A stretch of 64,000 bases of DNA from Acidobacteria bacterium Mor1 (GTDB taxonomy: Bacteria; Acidobacteriota; Polarisedimenticolia; Polarisedimenticolales; Polarisedimenticolaceae): NCBI GenBank assembly GCA_001664505.1, contig CP011806.1:4347327-4411326 (forward strand). Direction: 5' to 3'. Made by a program: the position numbers and the translations under genes. The notes below the pieces were generated by a model that saw only the letters and a list, made by a program, of their open reading frames with translations, ran no database searches and had not been told where the DNA came from. This document shows, one piece after another, positions 17,891 to 26,047 of this stretch. Every line of letters begins with the position of its first letter. Positions within the stretch are counted from its first letter, which is position 1.

Positions 17891-18712
17891 CTAGGGACAG
17901 TCATTCCCCGATGTTTCGGCCTCGATATCGCGTTGGCCCATCTGTCCAGGCCCGTTAGAGTCGTAGGTGCCTTTTCCGCGGCAGTTGGCGCCGCGCAGCA
18001 GGAACCAGCGATCGCCCGGTGTTGAGGCCGGCACCACCGCTGAGTCGGCCGCCACGTTGTCCTGCGAACACGCAGTGGTCGCCAGGCCGAAGTCCCCGCC
18101 GCTGGATCGCAGGGTGCCGATATCGCCTTCCACCAGTTCGTACCAGTCCGCGAGGGGCAATGAGGCCCAGTTGATCTGAATCTCGACGCCGGACTTCTCC
18201 AGCGTGATCTCCGGAACCTGCGTGGGTGGTCCTCCGGTTGACTGACACCAATCCGTTCGCATCGGATCCCCGGTCTGAGGGGCGAAGGTGATCCATCCGA
18301 TGTTCTCACCCCAGGCTCGACCTGCGAACTCGCCGGTGTTCGCGTCGATCGTCACGCCGGAGGTTGCCGGCATGAAGTGGATCCAGCCCACGTTTTCCGA
18401 CCAGGCGAATCCGCTGAGTGCTCCATGGCCATCGTTCCGGACTCCATAGTCGGCGTTGGTGCAGCTCGAGTCGTTTTCGCAGGACATGCTGATCCAGCCG
18501 ATGTTCTCGGCCCACATCCAGCCGGTCAGTGAGAAGTCGGATACGTGAACGCCGCAGTCCATGCAGCCGGTGGGTTCGGCGTTGATCCAGCCGATGTTCT
18601 CGCCATAGGCGAATTGGGCATCGGCGTCACTCGGATCGATGTTTTCGGCTGCGGCCATGGTTGCAGCGACGCAGACGGCGAAACAGAGAGCAGGGTGCCG
18701 GTGAATCCTCAT
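17891..18712 (-). CDS. Exported GENIGWI-repeat protein with the shared C-terminal module
   Basis: 273 residues from ATG 18712, with a signal peptide (ALCFAVCVAATMAAA). Residues 28-165 hold four repeats built on a GENIGWI core (YGENIGWIN, AENIGWISM, SENVGWIHF, GENIGWITF), each about 35-45 residues, with Cys pairs between the first two. Residues 166-273 are the FN3-like module: LADWYELVEGDIGTL, GGDFGLATTAC, then WFLLRGANC and final NDCP. Repeats of this kind are known from bacterial surface proteins of unknown function. It sits 37 bases downstream of the DAYVW gene and may be co-transcribed with it. Confidence 0.88.
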   Translation of the reverse strand: MRIHRHPALCFAVCVAATMAAAENIDPSDADAQFAYGENIGWINAEPTGCMDCGVHVSDFSLTGWMWAENIGWISMSCENDSSCTNADYGVRNDGHGALSGFAWSENVGWIHFMPATSGVTIDANTGEFAGRAWGENIGWITFAPQTGDPMRTDWCQSTGGPPTQVPEITLEKSGVEIQINWASLPLADWYELVEGDIGTLRSSGGDFGLATTACSQDNVAADSAVVPASTPGDRWFLLRGANCRGKGTYDSNGPGQMGQRDIEAETSGNDCP

Positions 18713-18749
18713 GGGTGACGGTCCGAGAGAAGATCCGCACGCCCGCGCA

Positions 18750-19376
18750 TCAAGGGGTGGCCTCATCGCCGATGACCTTGATGAACGAAGATCCGATACT
18801 TTGCTGCGTCCAGGCTTCGGTTGCGGCGTTCCAGATGTAGGCATCGTTGTTGTTGGTGGCGACGAAGTTGTCGCCGGACCGCGCCATCTCCAGAAAAGGA
18901 ATCCCCCCGCCGGATTCTTGGAACCAGGTTTGAGTCGTTGCGCTCCAGACGTACGCATCGGTGCTCGTGAGAACACCGAAGTGCCCGGTAGAACACCCCC
19001 CCTCGTCGCCGACGATCTTGATGAACGAGGAGCCTATGCTCTGCTGCGTCCAGGTTTCGGTTGCGGCGTTCCAGACGTAGGCGTCGTTGTCGTTCGCGGC
19101 CAAGAAGTTGTCGCCGGACTGAGCCATCTCCAGGAAAGGAATCCCCCCGCCGGATTCTTGGAACCAGGTTTGAGTGGTGGCGCTCCAGACATAAGCATCG
19201 CTGCTCGTCAAGACGGCGACATGGTCCGCAGAACAGGAGCCGGGGTTGGAGAGGTCTTGCAGGGTCACCATGGTGGGTGCCGGCGGATTCTCCGGTTCCA
19301 GTTCCCCTGCTCGAGCGACCCAGTAGAGGCCGAGCGCGACCACGCCCAACAGCAGTAACCACTTGTTTCTACTCAC
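18750..19376 (-). CDS. Membrane-anchored DAYVW-repeat protein
   Basis: 208 residues. The start is GTG 19376 because AGGAGG lies six bases upstream; an ATG at 19397 precedes this site and has none. One N-terminal hydrophobic segment (WLLLLGVVALGLYWVA) acts as signal or anchor. The rest is two near-identical 80-residue copies, each with two DAYVWNAATETW-type blades, so four blade-like repeats in all. It probably folds as a small or incomplete beta-propeller. It lacks the C-terminal module found in its downstream neighbour. Not assigned to a known family. Confidence 0.82.
   Translation of the reverse strand: MSRNKWLLLLGVVALGLYWVARAGELEPENPPAPTMVTLQDLSNPGSCSADHVAVLTSSDAYVWSATTQTWFQESGGGIPFLEMAQSGDNFLAANDNDAYVWNAATETWTQQSIGSSFIKIVGDEGGCSTGHFGVLTSTDAYVWSATTQTWFQESGGGIPFLEMARSGDNFVATNNNDAYIWNAATEAWTQQSIGSSFIKVIGDEATP
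18753..19235 (-). repeat. Two 240-bp direct repeats within the DAYVW gene
   Basis: Copies at about 18996-19235 and 18753-18995. The block from ggaatccccccgccgg onward recurs at 18899 and 19139, exactly 240 bases apart, nearly unchanged at DNA level, so the duplication is recent or kept homogeneous by recombination. Confidence 0.92.
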
Positions 19377-19502
19377 GGAACACCTCCTGGATTTCATGGA
19401 CCACTGGGCGTCTCCGAACGTCCCGTGGCAGTTGCGCTCATCGTAGGGCGAGGGGGCGCATGAAGGTGCGGCGTCAATTCCGAAGCTGCGGACAGTAGGT
19501 CC

Positions 19503-19518
19503 GTTGCAAGCTTGCAAC
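19503..19518. promoter_or_regulatory. Perfect 16-bp palindrome
   Basis: GTTGCAAGCTTGCAAC, about 130 bases upstream of the DAYVW gene start. The inner ten bases GCAAGCTTGC recur at 56487-56496 between the esterase and FG-GAP genes. Possible dimeric repressor site. Confidence 0.35.
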
Positions 19519-19534
19519 GCTGAGCCAGGGGCGC

Positions 19535-19590
19535 GGGGTAGGGTCAATCCGGACCCATCTCGGCGAGGACCGGCATTTCAACCCTACCCC
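19535..19590 (-). terminator. Inverted repeat downstream of the VPS10-like gene
   Basis: Arms GGGGTAGGGT (19535-19544) and ACCCTACCCC (19581-19590) pair perfectly, 18 bases beyond the stop at 19608. There is no U-run, so termination is not certain. Confidence 0.4.
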
Positions 19591-19607
19591 GGAGCAGCAT
19601 GGGCCGG

Positions 19608-22600
19608 TTACTCCGTCGGAACGATCACCCGGCCGAGCCCTGCCGCTTCGACCGCGCTCTCGAACGCCGGCAACCTCTCGGCCAGCACGGCGTCCAGCCG
19701 GCTCCCGACGTCGGCCAGTTCCGCCGAGAGTTCCTTGAACCGCTCGACCGCGGCGGCCGTGGGCCGGCCCGGCGCCGACTCGACCACGCTCTGGAGCGCC
19801 AGCAGGTGGTTGTCGAGCATCGGGGTGAAGTTGAGGATGTCCTGGGGAGCCTTCGACTTGGTCTGCAGGATCTCCACCTCGATCTCACCCAGGGCCTCGG
19901 CGAGGCTCTTGGCGGCGTCCTTTACGACGCTGTCCTCGGTGCGTCCCGCGATGCCGTTCGCCTGTTCCCGGACAGAGCGCAGCTTGCGCAGCAGATCGTG
20001 GCTGTCTTCCAGGGCACTCCACACGTCGTGGGCCAGGGCGAAACGTGCCTCGTGCTCCTGTTGTGAGATATCGACCCGCGGGTCGTCGACCACTTCGACA
20101 GGAACCGTCGAACTCCAATCGCCGACGGTCAGCCGCGCCTGGTAGCGTCCGGGAACGACTTCGGGGCCGCGGGGTCCGCCCCACAGCACGGCGTCCTCGA
20201 CCAGGTGAGGATCTCCGAGGCGCAGGTTCCAGACGTAACGGTTCATCCCGGCCCGGGCGCTCAGCTTGCGCGGCTCGAACAGTTCGGGGAACAGCCGCCG
20301 CCAGACGCTGGGCGCGGTGCGTTCCGCCTTCTTGCTCGACAGGCTGCGCAGCACGTTGTCTTCGCCGTCGAGAATCTCGAGGGTCACCTCCGCAACATCC
20401 GCCCCCTCTTCGTCGAGGCCTTCGGGCAGGACGTAGTACAGCACCGCGCCATAGGGCGGGTTCTTGCCTGCCGGCGTTCCGGCCCCGGCGTTGCCGCCGC
20501 CGCCGGCAAACTGGATCGCCGGGCGCGGGGTGTAGAGGTGCTGTTCGCTGGCCGCCACCTTGCGCGAGAGTTCGTGGAGCGGAGTCAGGTCGTCGAGAAT
20601 CCAGAACGAACGCCCCTGGGTCGCGACCACCAGATCGTCGTTCTTGACCACCAGGTGAGTGATCGGCGTGACCGGCAGGTTGAGCTGGAAGGGCTGCCAG
20701 GCCTTGCCGTCGTCGAAGGAAACATACATGCCGAACTCGGTGCCGGCGTAGAGCAGTCCTCTGCGTTTCGGGTCTTCCGCCACGGCACGCACGAAATGGT
20801 CCGCCGGGATGCCGTTCTTGCCGTCGGCCAGCGACGTCCAGCTATTGCCGTAGTCGTCGGTGCGGAACAGATACGGCGTGAAGTCATCCTGGCGATAGCG
20901 ATGCACCGCCACGAAGGCGCGCCCCGGGTCGTGGGCCGAGAGGGCGATTACGTTGACGGTGCCCCACTCGGGCATGCCCTTGGGCGTGATCTCGTTCCAG
21001 CTGCCGCCGTTGTTCCGGGAGATGTGCACTCGGCCGTCGTCGGTGCCGACCCACAGCAGTCCCTTGGTCTGCGGCGACTCTTCGAAGGAGAAGATCGTGC
21101 CGTAGACCTCGACGCCGGTGTTGTCCTTGGTGATCGGGCCGCCGGCGAGCTGCTGCTTGGATTCGTCATCCCGGGTCAGATCAGGGCTGATCTCTTCCCA
21201 GCTATGTCCGCCGTCGCGAGAGCGATGTACGTGGTTCGAACAGTGGTAGAGCACGTTCGGGTCGTGGGGCGAGATGCGAATCGGGGCGTTCCATTGGAAG
21301 CGGTAGCGCAGGTCCTTGGCTGCGCGGCCGACAGCGAGTTGCGGCCAGGCCGTGACCTCCTGCTGGGTGCCCAGACCGCGATCATAGCGGCCGATGCTGC
21401 CGCCGTAGCAGCCGCCGTAACTGATGTCCGGATCCCGCGGATCGATGGCGACCCAGGCGGTCTCGCAGCCGGCCGGGGCGTACCAATCCTTGCGTTGGAT
21501 GCCGCCGCCCGGGGTCCGGCTAGGCAGGCCGGCCGCCGAGTTGTCCTGTTGCCCGCCGTAGATCCAGTAGGGGTACTGGTCGTCGACGCTGACCCGGTAC
21601 ATCTCCGAGGTCGGCTGGTTGGCCTGGGTCGACCAGGTCCGGCCGCCGTCGTAGGTCACGTTGGCGCCGCCGTCGTTGCTCTGAATCATGGTTTGCGGGT
21701 CGTCGGGGGAGATCCACAGGTCGTGATTGTCGCCATGGGGCGTGCGGATCGGACGGAAGTTGCGGCCGCCGTCGTCGGAACGCCACATCTGCACGTTGTT
21801 TACGTAGACCCGGTTCGGGTTCTTCGTATCGGCGAAGATGCGGGTGTAGTACCAGGCGCGGGTCAGCAGGTTGCGGTCCTTGGAGACACGGCGGAACTTC
21901 TTGCCGCCGTTGTCCGAGCGGTAGAGGCCGCCCTCCTCGGCATGTTCGACCAGGGCCCAGACCCGGTTGGGTGCTGCCGGCGACACGGCGACACCGATCT
22001 TGCCCTTGGTTCCTTCGGGCAGTCCCTCGGTCAACTCGACCCAGGTGTTGCCGCCGTCGGTGGTCTTGTAGAGCCCGCTGCCCGGGCCGCCCGAGATCAT
22101 GTCCCAGGGTTGGCGCTTGGCTTGCCAGAACCCGGCGTAAAGCACCTTGGGGTTCGACGGGTCCAGCGCCAGATCGACGGCGCCCGCTTCGTCGGAAACG
22201 TAGAGCACCCTTTGCCAGCTCAGGCCGCCGTTCACGGTGCGGTAGACCCCGCGGGTTTCGTTGGGGCCGAAGGCATGGCCCAGCACCGCGACCCAGACGA
22301 TATCGGGATCGGTGGGGTGGATGCGGACCCGTCCGATCTGACCGGCGTCGTCCAGCCCCATGTGCAGCCAGCTGGCGCCGCCGTCCATCGAGCGGTAGAT
22401 ACCGTCGCCGGGGGACGTATTGCCGCGGAGCTGCACCGAACCCATGCCGACCCAGACGATGTTCGGGTTCGAGGGGGCGACGGCGATGGCGCCGACCGAG
22501 GCGCTGCCGAACTCGTCTCCTTCGCGGACCCGGGTCTTGCGCTTGACCTCGGGCAGCCCGCCGACCGGAGGGCGCAGCAGCCCGAGTTCCGCCAGCCGTT

Positions 22601-22910
22601 CGTCGACATCTCCCATGATCACCGGTTCGGCCGGAGGATCCAGCTCGACCACCTTGTCCGATACGTTGCGCCAGCGGATGCCGCCGTCGGTGGTTTTCCA
22701 CACGCCCCCGCCGGTCGAACCCATATAGAAGGTGCGCGGCTGGCCGGGCACGCCGGCGACCGCGGTGACGCGTCCACCGCGGAACGGGCCGACCAGGCGG
22801 TACTCCATCGCCTGGAACAACGACTCGTCGTAGGTCTCGGCGAGCGCCGTCATCGAACCGGCGAGCAACAGGCAGACAAGGATCGGGATCAGGCGAAAGC
22901 GGCGATTCAT
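19608..22910 (-). CDS. Exported VPS10/sortilin-type beta-propeller protein
   Basis: 1100 residues from ATG 22910, which follows AAGGAG and starts a signal peptide (RLIPILVCLLLAGS). The body has many BNR/Asp-box blades (STGGGVWKTTDGG, GDGIYRSMDGGASW, GLYKTTDGGNTW, LFRTDDYGNSW), forming one or two large propellers like sortilin-like glycosyl hydrolases. Residues 840-1100 are a beta domain followed by helices (SALEDSHDLLRKLRS, LAEALGEIEVEIL). A stretch of about 45 residues inserted after NVSDKVVE, ahead of the conserved FGSASVGAIAV, is unusual. No catalytic residues are evident. It may bind peptides or glycans in the periplasm. Confidence 0.92.
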   Translation of the reverse strand: MNRRFRLIPILVCLLLAGSMTALAETYDESLFQAMEYRLVGPFRGGRVTAVAGVPGQPRTFYMGSTGGGVWKTTDGGIRWRNVSDKVVELDPPAEPVIMGDVDERLAELGLLRPPVGGLPEVKRKTRVREGDEFGSASVGAIAVAPSNPNIVWVGMGSVQLRGNTSPGDGIYRSMDGGASWLHMGLDDAGQIGRVRIHPTDPDIVWVAVLGHAFGPNETRGVYRTVNGGLSWQRVLYVSDEAGAVDLALDPSNPKVLYAGFWQAKRQPWDMISGGPGSGLYKTTDGGNTWVELTEGLPEGTKGKIGVAVSPAAPNRVWALVEHAEEGGLYRSDNGGKKFRRVSKDRNLLTRAWYYTRIFADTKNPNRVYVNNVQMWRSDDGGRNFRPIRTPHGDNHDLWISPDDPQTMIQSNDGGANVTYDGGRTWSTQANQPTSEMYRVSVDDQYPYWIYGGQQDNSAAGLPSRTPGGGIQRKDWYAPAGCETAWVAIDPRDPDISYGGCYGGSIGRYDRGLGTQQEVTAWPQLAVGRAAKDLRYRFQWNAPIRISPHDPNVLYHCSNHVHRSRDGGHSWEEISPDLTRDDESKQQLAGGPITKDNTGVEVYGTIFSFEESPQTKGLLWVGTDDGRVHISRNNGGSWNEITPKGMPEWGTVNVIALSAHDPGRAFVAVHRYRQDDFTPYLFRTDDYGNSWTSLADGKNGIPADHFVRAVAEDPKRRGLLYAGTEFGMYVSFDDGKAWQPFQLNLPVTPITHLVVKNDDLVVATQGRSFWILDDLTPLHELSRKVAASEQHLYTPRPAIQFAGGGGNAGAGTPAGKNPPYGAVLYYVLPEGLDEEGADVAEVTLEILDGEDNVLRSLSSKKAERTAPSVWRRLFPELFEPRKLSARAGMNRYVWNLRLGDPHLVEDAVLWGGPRGPEVVPGRYQARLTVGDWSSTVPVEVVDDPRVDISQQEHEARFALAHDVWSALEDSHDLLRKLRSVREQANGIAGRTEDSVVKDAAKSLAEALGEIEVEILQTKSKAPQDILNFTPMLDNHLLALQSVVESAPGRPTAAAVERFKELSAELADVGSRLDAVLAERLPAFESAVEAAGLGRVIVPTE

Positions 22911-22961
22911 CGGCTCGGCTCCTTGGTGGTTGGCCGCCGAGCATAGCAGGTGATCTCCGTC

Positions 22962-22967
22962 TATACT
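22962..22967 (+). promoter_or_regulatory. Candidate -10 element (TATACT) of the ATP-grasp gene
   Basis: TATACT ends nine bases before the ATG at 22977, with no ribosome site between. It lies in the 66-base divergent region shared with the VPS10-like gene, so both promoters must overlap there. Confidence 0.4.
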
Positions 22968-22976
22968 CCGGTCCCG

Positions 22977-23960
22977 ATGCGTATCTGTTTGCTTACGACT
23001 CAAGATCTCGACGCCGATCCGTTTCCCGAGGACGACTGGCCCTGCGATCCACGTCCGTTTCTGCCCGAGGCGACGTGGGACGTGGCGGTCCTGACCCACG
23101 GCAAGTCCGTACAGCAGGTCACCCGGCTGGTGGCACAGGGCTACGACGTCTTCTTCAACCTCTGTGACGGCGCAGCCGATGAAAAGCGGCCGGGCATCGA
23201 GGTCGTCGAGACGTTGGAGCGATTGGGCGTTCCCTTCACCGGGGCGACCTCGACGTTCTACGAGCCATCACGGGAGCAGATGAAGCGAGCCTGTGCCGCC
23301 GAGGGCATTCCGACCCCGGCCTATGTGTTGGCGCGGGACGAGGCCGGCGTCGAACGCGCGGCCTCGGAGCTTCGCTTCCCGCTCTTCGTCAAGCACCACA
23401 GCAGCTACGCCAGCGTCGGGTTGAGCCGCCGCTCCCGGGTGCGCACGCCCGCGGGCTTGCGGCAGCAGGCGCGAAAGATCATGTCCCGCTACGGCTCGGC
23501 GCTGATCGAGGAGTACGTCGACGGCATCGAGTGCACCGTGCTCGTGGCCGAGAACCCCGAGGATCCGTCGCAGCCGACGACCTACACGCCGATGCAATAC
23601 CGCTTCCCCGAGGGGGAGGAGTTCAAGCACGCCGACATGAAGTGGGTCGACTACGACCACCTGCAGTCGTTCCCGGTCGAGGATCCCGCCCTCGACGCGC
23701 GCTTGCGGGATGTCTCCGCCCGCTTCTTCCTGGCGCTGGACGGCGCCAGTTTCGGGCGTTGCGACCTGCGCGTCGATGGCGACGGGAACCCGTACATGCT
23801 GGAGATCAATCCGAACTGCGGCGTCTACTACCCGCCCTCCGACCCCGGGAGCGCCGATTTGTGTCTGGCCCGGGATCCTGCGGGGCACGAAGGGTTCACC
23901 CGGCAGCTCGTCGCGGCTGCGTTGCGCCGCCATGCGGAGCGTGTTCGGCCAACGTCGTAA
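22977..23960 (+). CDS. ATP-grasp ligase, D-Ala-D-Ala ligase-like
   Basis: 327 residues. ATP-grasp features in order: LGVPFTGATSTFYEPSREQMK (N-terminal domain hinge), FPLFVKHHSSYASVGLS (ATP-binding lysine and small loop), ALIEEYVDGIECTVLV (adenine-side EEYV), then FGRCDLRVDGDGNPYMLEINP with the Mg-binding Asp, Glu and Asn. Such enzymes join a carboxylate to an amine through an acylphosphate. The N-terminal DWPCDPRPF and NLCDGA are not typical of Ddl, and there is no cell-wall gene nearby, so the product is probably a peptide-like metabolite and not D-Ala-D-Ala. The ATG at 22977 begins the conserved MRICLLTT strand. Stands alone. Confidence 0.88.
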   Translation: MRICLLTTQDLDADPFPEDDWPCDPRPFLPEATWDVAVLTHGKSVQQVTRLVAQGYDVFFNLCDGAADEKRPGIEVVETLERLGVPFTGATSTFYEPSREQMKRACAAEGIPTPAYVLARDEAGVERAASELRFPLFVKHHSSYASVGLSRRSRVRTPAGLRQQARKIMSRYGSALIEEYVDGIECTVLVAENPEDPSQPTTYTPMQYRFPEGEEFKHADMKWVDYDHLQSFPVEDPALDARLRDVSARFFLALDGASFGRCDLRVDGDGNPYMLEINPNCGVYYPPSDPGSADLCLARDPAGHEGFTRQLVAAALRRHAERVRPTS

Positions 23961-24029
23961 AACATCGTTTACAAGGCGGAGTTCCGAGTCCGGAGCCAAC
24001 TACACTGAGCCGGGGCGCGAGGGGGTATC

Positions 24030-25025
24030 GTGTTGCGGCTCGTCATTTCCAGCCTGCTTGTCGTTCTGATGTGTCCTGTCGCCACGGGCGACGGGAAGCT
24101 CCTACCGGCTCCACGCCACCATCACGACATGGTCTACGACGTTGCCCGGTCGCGGCTGGTCGTCTTCGGCGGCAACGTCGAGGGAGAAGAGGGGCTGGGC
24201 TGGTCCGCCGAAACCTGGGAGCTGGCTTCAGGCCGCTGGAGCCGCTCCGAGTCCGGCGGGCCTCCGGGACTTTCCAGCCACGCCCTGTCCTACCACGCCG
24301 GGCGGGGGCGGACCCTCCTGCTCGGTGGCGTCGATGCGGATCGTCAGCTTGCTGCCGGTTGTTGGGCCTGGGACGGTAAACAGTGGGAGCCCGTCGGCGG
24401 AGGGCCGTCGGCAAGGCACTCGCCGGCGGTCGGCTACGACCCGAAGCGGGAGCGAATCGTGGTCTTCGGTGGTTCCGGGCGGGGCTCCGACCCGATGTGG
24501 GAGTGGGACGGGGACGCCTGGCACGCCGTTCCGTTGACCGAGCCGCATCCGCCGTTGGTCATGCGCGCCGGCTTCGCATTCGATCCCGTGCGCCAAGAAA
24601 TGTTGCTTTTCGGTGGATACCTCGACGGTGTTCAAGGAGGCACCTGGTCGTGGAACGGTGAGCGGTGGATCAGGCTCGAGGTAGCGGGCCCGCCGGCGCG
24701 GGCGAACCTCGCCATGGCCACCGACCCGACGCGCAAGCGGGTCGTGCTCTTCGGCGGCTCCGACGCGGAGAGAGACCTACACGCCGACACCTGGGAATGG
24801 GACGGAAGGCAGTGGCGACAGATCGATACCACGGCGGGCGATGCCGCCGGGGAGATTCCCGCCGCCCGCACGGTTGCGGGTATGGCGTTCGACTCAGATC
24901 TCGAGCGCATTCTGCTGTACGGCGGCCGTGGGGCGGAACGGCAAGCCTACGGCGATCTATGGTCCTGGGATGGGAAGAACTGGCGGCAACTTGACCGGGT
25001 GGCTGTCGGGAGGGAGACGCCATGA
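24030..25025 (+). CDS. Exported Kelch-repeat protein
   Basis: 331 residues from GTG 24030 (GAGGGGG upstream), with a signal peptide (LVISSLLVVLMCPVA). Six Kelch units can be counted by RLVVFGG, TLLLGG, RIVVFGG, EMLLFGG, RVVLFGG and RILLYGG, each followed by TWxWDGxxW, so a complete six-bladed propeller. No C-terminal module. The TGA overlaps the ATG of the lipoprotein hydrolase gene (ATGA), so the two are translated together and probably act at the same place. Confidence 0.9.
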   Translation: MLRLVISSLLVVLMCPVATGDGKLLPAPRHHHDMVYDVARSRLVVFGGNVEGEEGLGWSAETWELASGRWSRSESGGPPGLSSHALSYHAGRGRTLLLGGVDADRQLAAGCWAWDGKQWEPVGGGPSARHSPAVGYDPKRERIVVFGGSGRGSDPMWEWDGDAWHAVPLTEPHPPLVMRAGFAFDPVRQEMLLFGGYLDGVQGGTWSWNGERWIRLEVAGPPARANLAMATDPTRKRVVLFGGSDAERDLHADTWEWDGRQWRQIDTTAGDAAGEIPAARTVAGMAFDSDLERILLYGGRGAERQAYGDLWSWDGKNWRQLDRVAVGRETP

Positions 25026-25906
25026 TTCGATCAAGGGCAGCGCGGCTGCTGCTCCCGGTACTCCTGCTGGCGCTGGCCGGCTGCGGCTCTCCTGAAGGGG
25101 AGGACGAGGATCGTAGCTATCTCGAGCGGCTCGAAGCGCTCGAGTCTCGGCTTCTGGTCTCCGAACCTGCCCCTCAGAGTTACAGCGAAGAGGTTCCTCC
25201 GGACGGGGTTCGCCGGATTCGCTACCCGTCGGGGGATCTTTCCTTGATGGGTTGGTTTGCCTTGCCCGATCACGCGGCCCGGGAAACCGGAGACACGGGG
25301 GTGCCCGGGGTGGTGTACTTCCATGGTGGCTTCGCCTTCGGCTCCGGGGACTTCGCCGACGCCCGGCCCTTTCTCGACGCCGGCTTCGCCCTGCTGGCGC
25401 CCACCCTGCGCGGAGAGAACGGTAACCCCGGCTCCTTCGAGATGTTCCTCGGCGAGATCGACGATGCGGTTGCTGCGATCCGCTGGCTGGCGGAGCAGCC
25501 CGGCGTGGATCCCGATCGGATCTACGCCTTCGGGCACAGCGTGGGCGGCAACGTCTCGGCCCTGGTCTCGCTGCGCGCCGATGTCCCGGTGGTGCACACC
25601 GGCAGCTCCGGAGGACTGTACCCGGCGGAGCTCTTCGAGGCCTGGAGCGACATCGTTCCCTTCGACGCGACCCGCGAAGATGAGCGAAGCGTGCGGCTGT
25701 TGATGGGTAATCAACGTTGGATGCAGCGGCCGCACCACGCATTCATGGGAATCGGCGACTCGGGACGATCCGCCAAGGAGGATGCCCAAGGAGAGGTGCG
25801 GAACTTCGAGAGCAAGCTCGAGGTAACGGTGGTTCCCGGCGATCACATGTCCAGCCTCCGCCCGTCGATCGATGCGTACATCGAGTTGATTCGGGCGCCG
25901 GAATAG
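25022..25906 (+). CDS. Lipoprotein alpha/beta hydrolase
   Basis: 294 residues. Lipobox LALAGC gives lipidation at Cys21. The hydrolase fold shows the oxyanion YFHGG (99-103), nucleophile Ser173 in GHSVGG and a late GDH histidine; this resembles dipeptidyl-peptidase or acyl-peptide hydrolase cores without the propeller. The upstream Kelch protein, overlapping by four bases, could supply a separate propeller. Expected at the periplasmic face of a membrane. Substrate not known. Confidence 0.9.
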   Translation: MIRSRAARLLLPVLLLALAGCGSPEGEDEDRSYLERLEALESRLLVSEPAPQSYSEEVPPDGVRRIRYPSGDLSLMGWFALPDHAARETGDTGVPGVVYFHGGFAFGSGDFADARPFLDAGFALLAPTLRGENGNPGSFEMFLGEIDDAVAAIRWLAEQPGVDPDRIYAFGHSVGGNVSALVSLRADVPVVHTGSSGGLYPAELFEAWSDIVPFDATREDERSVRLLMGNQRWMQRPHHAFMGIGDSGRSAKEDAQGEVRNFESKLEVTVVPGDHMSSLRPSIDAYIELIRAPE

Positions 25907-25997
25907 CCCGCCGGCAGGGCGCCGCCGCCATGCCTCAGACTCACGGGCCGACTTTTTTGAGCCGTCATGACCCTTGGCCGGGGTGTTTTGCGATGGA

Positions 25998-26018
25998 CCA
26001 GGTAGCCGGACTACCTGG
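25998..26018 (+). promoter_or_regulatory. Perfect 8-bp hairpin in the leader of the Ig-like gene
   Basis: CCAGGTAG, loop CCGGA, CTACCTGG, 29 bases before the ATG at 26048. It resembles one arm of c-di-GMP (GEMM) riboswitches, but the rest of that fold is not seen, so I list it only as a structured leader element. Confidence 0.3.
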
Positions 26019-26047
26019 AGTTCGGAAACGCCACGGAAGGGGGCCTC

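Noticed and set aside
20205-22946. A 913-codon open frame on the plus strand opposite the VPS10-like gene
   Set aside because: It has the compositional look of an antisense shadow (Val, Arg, Gly-rich, no domain), while the minus strand has a signal peptide, ribosome site and known repeats.
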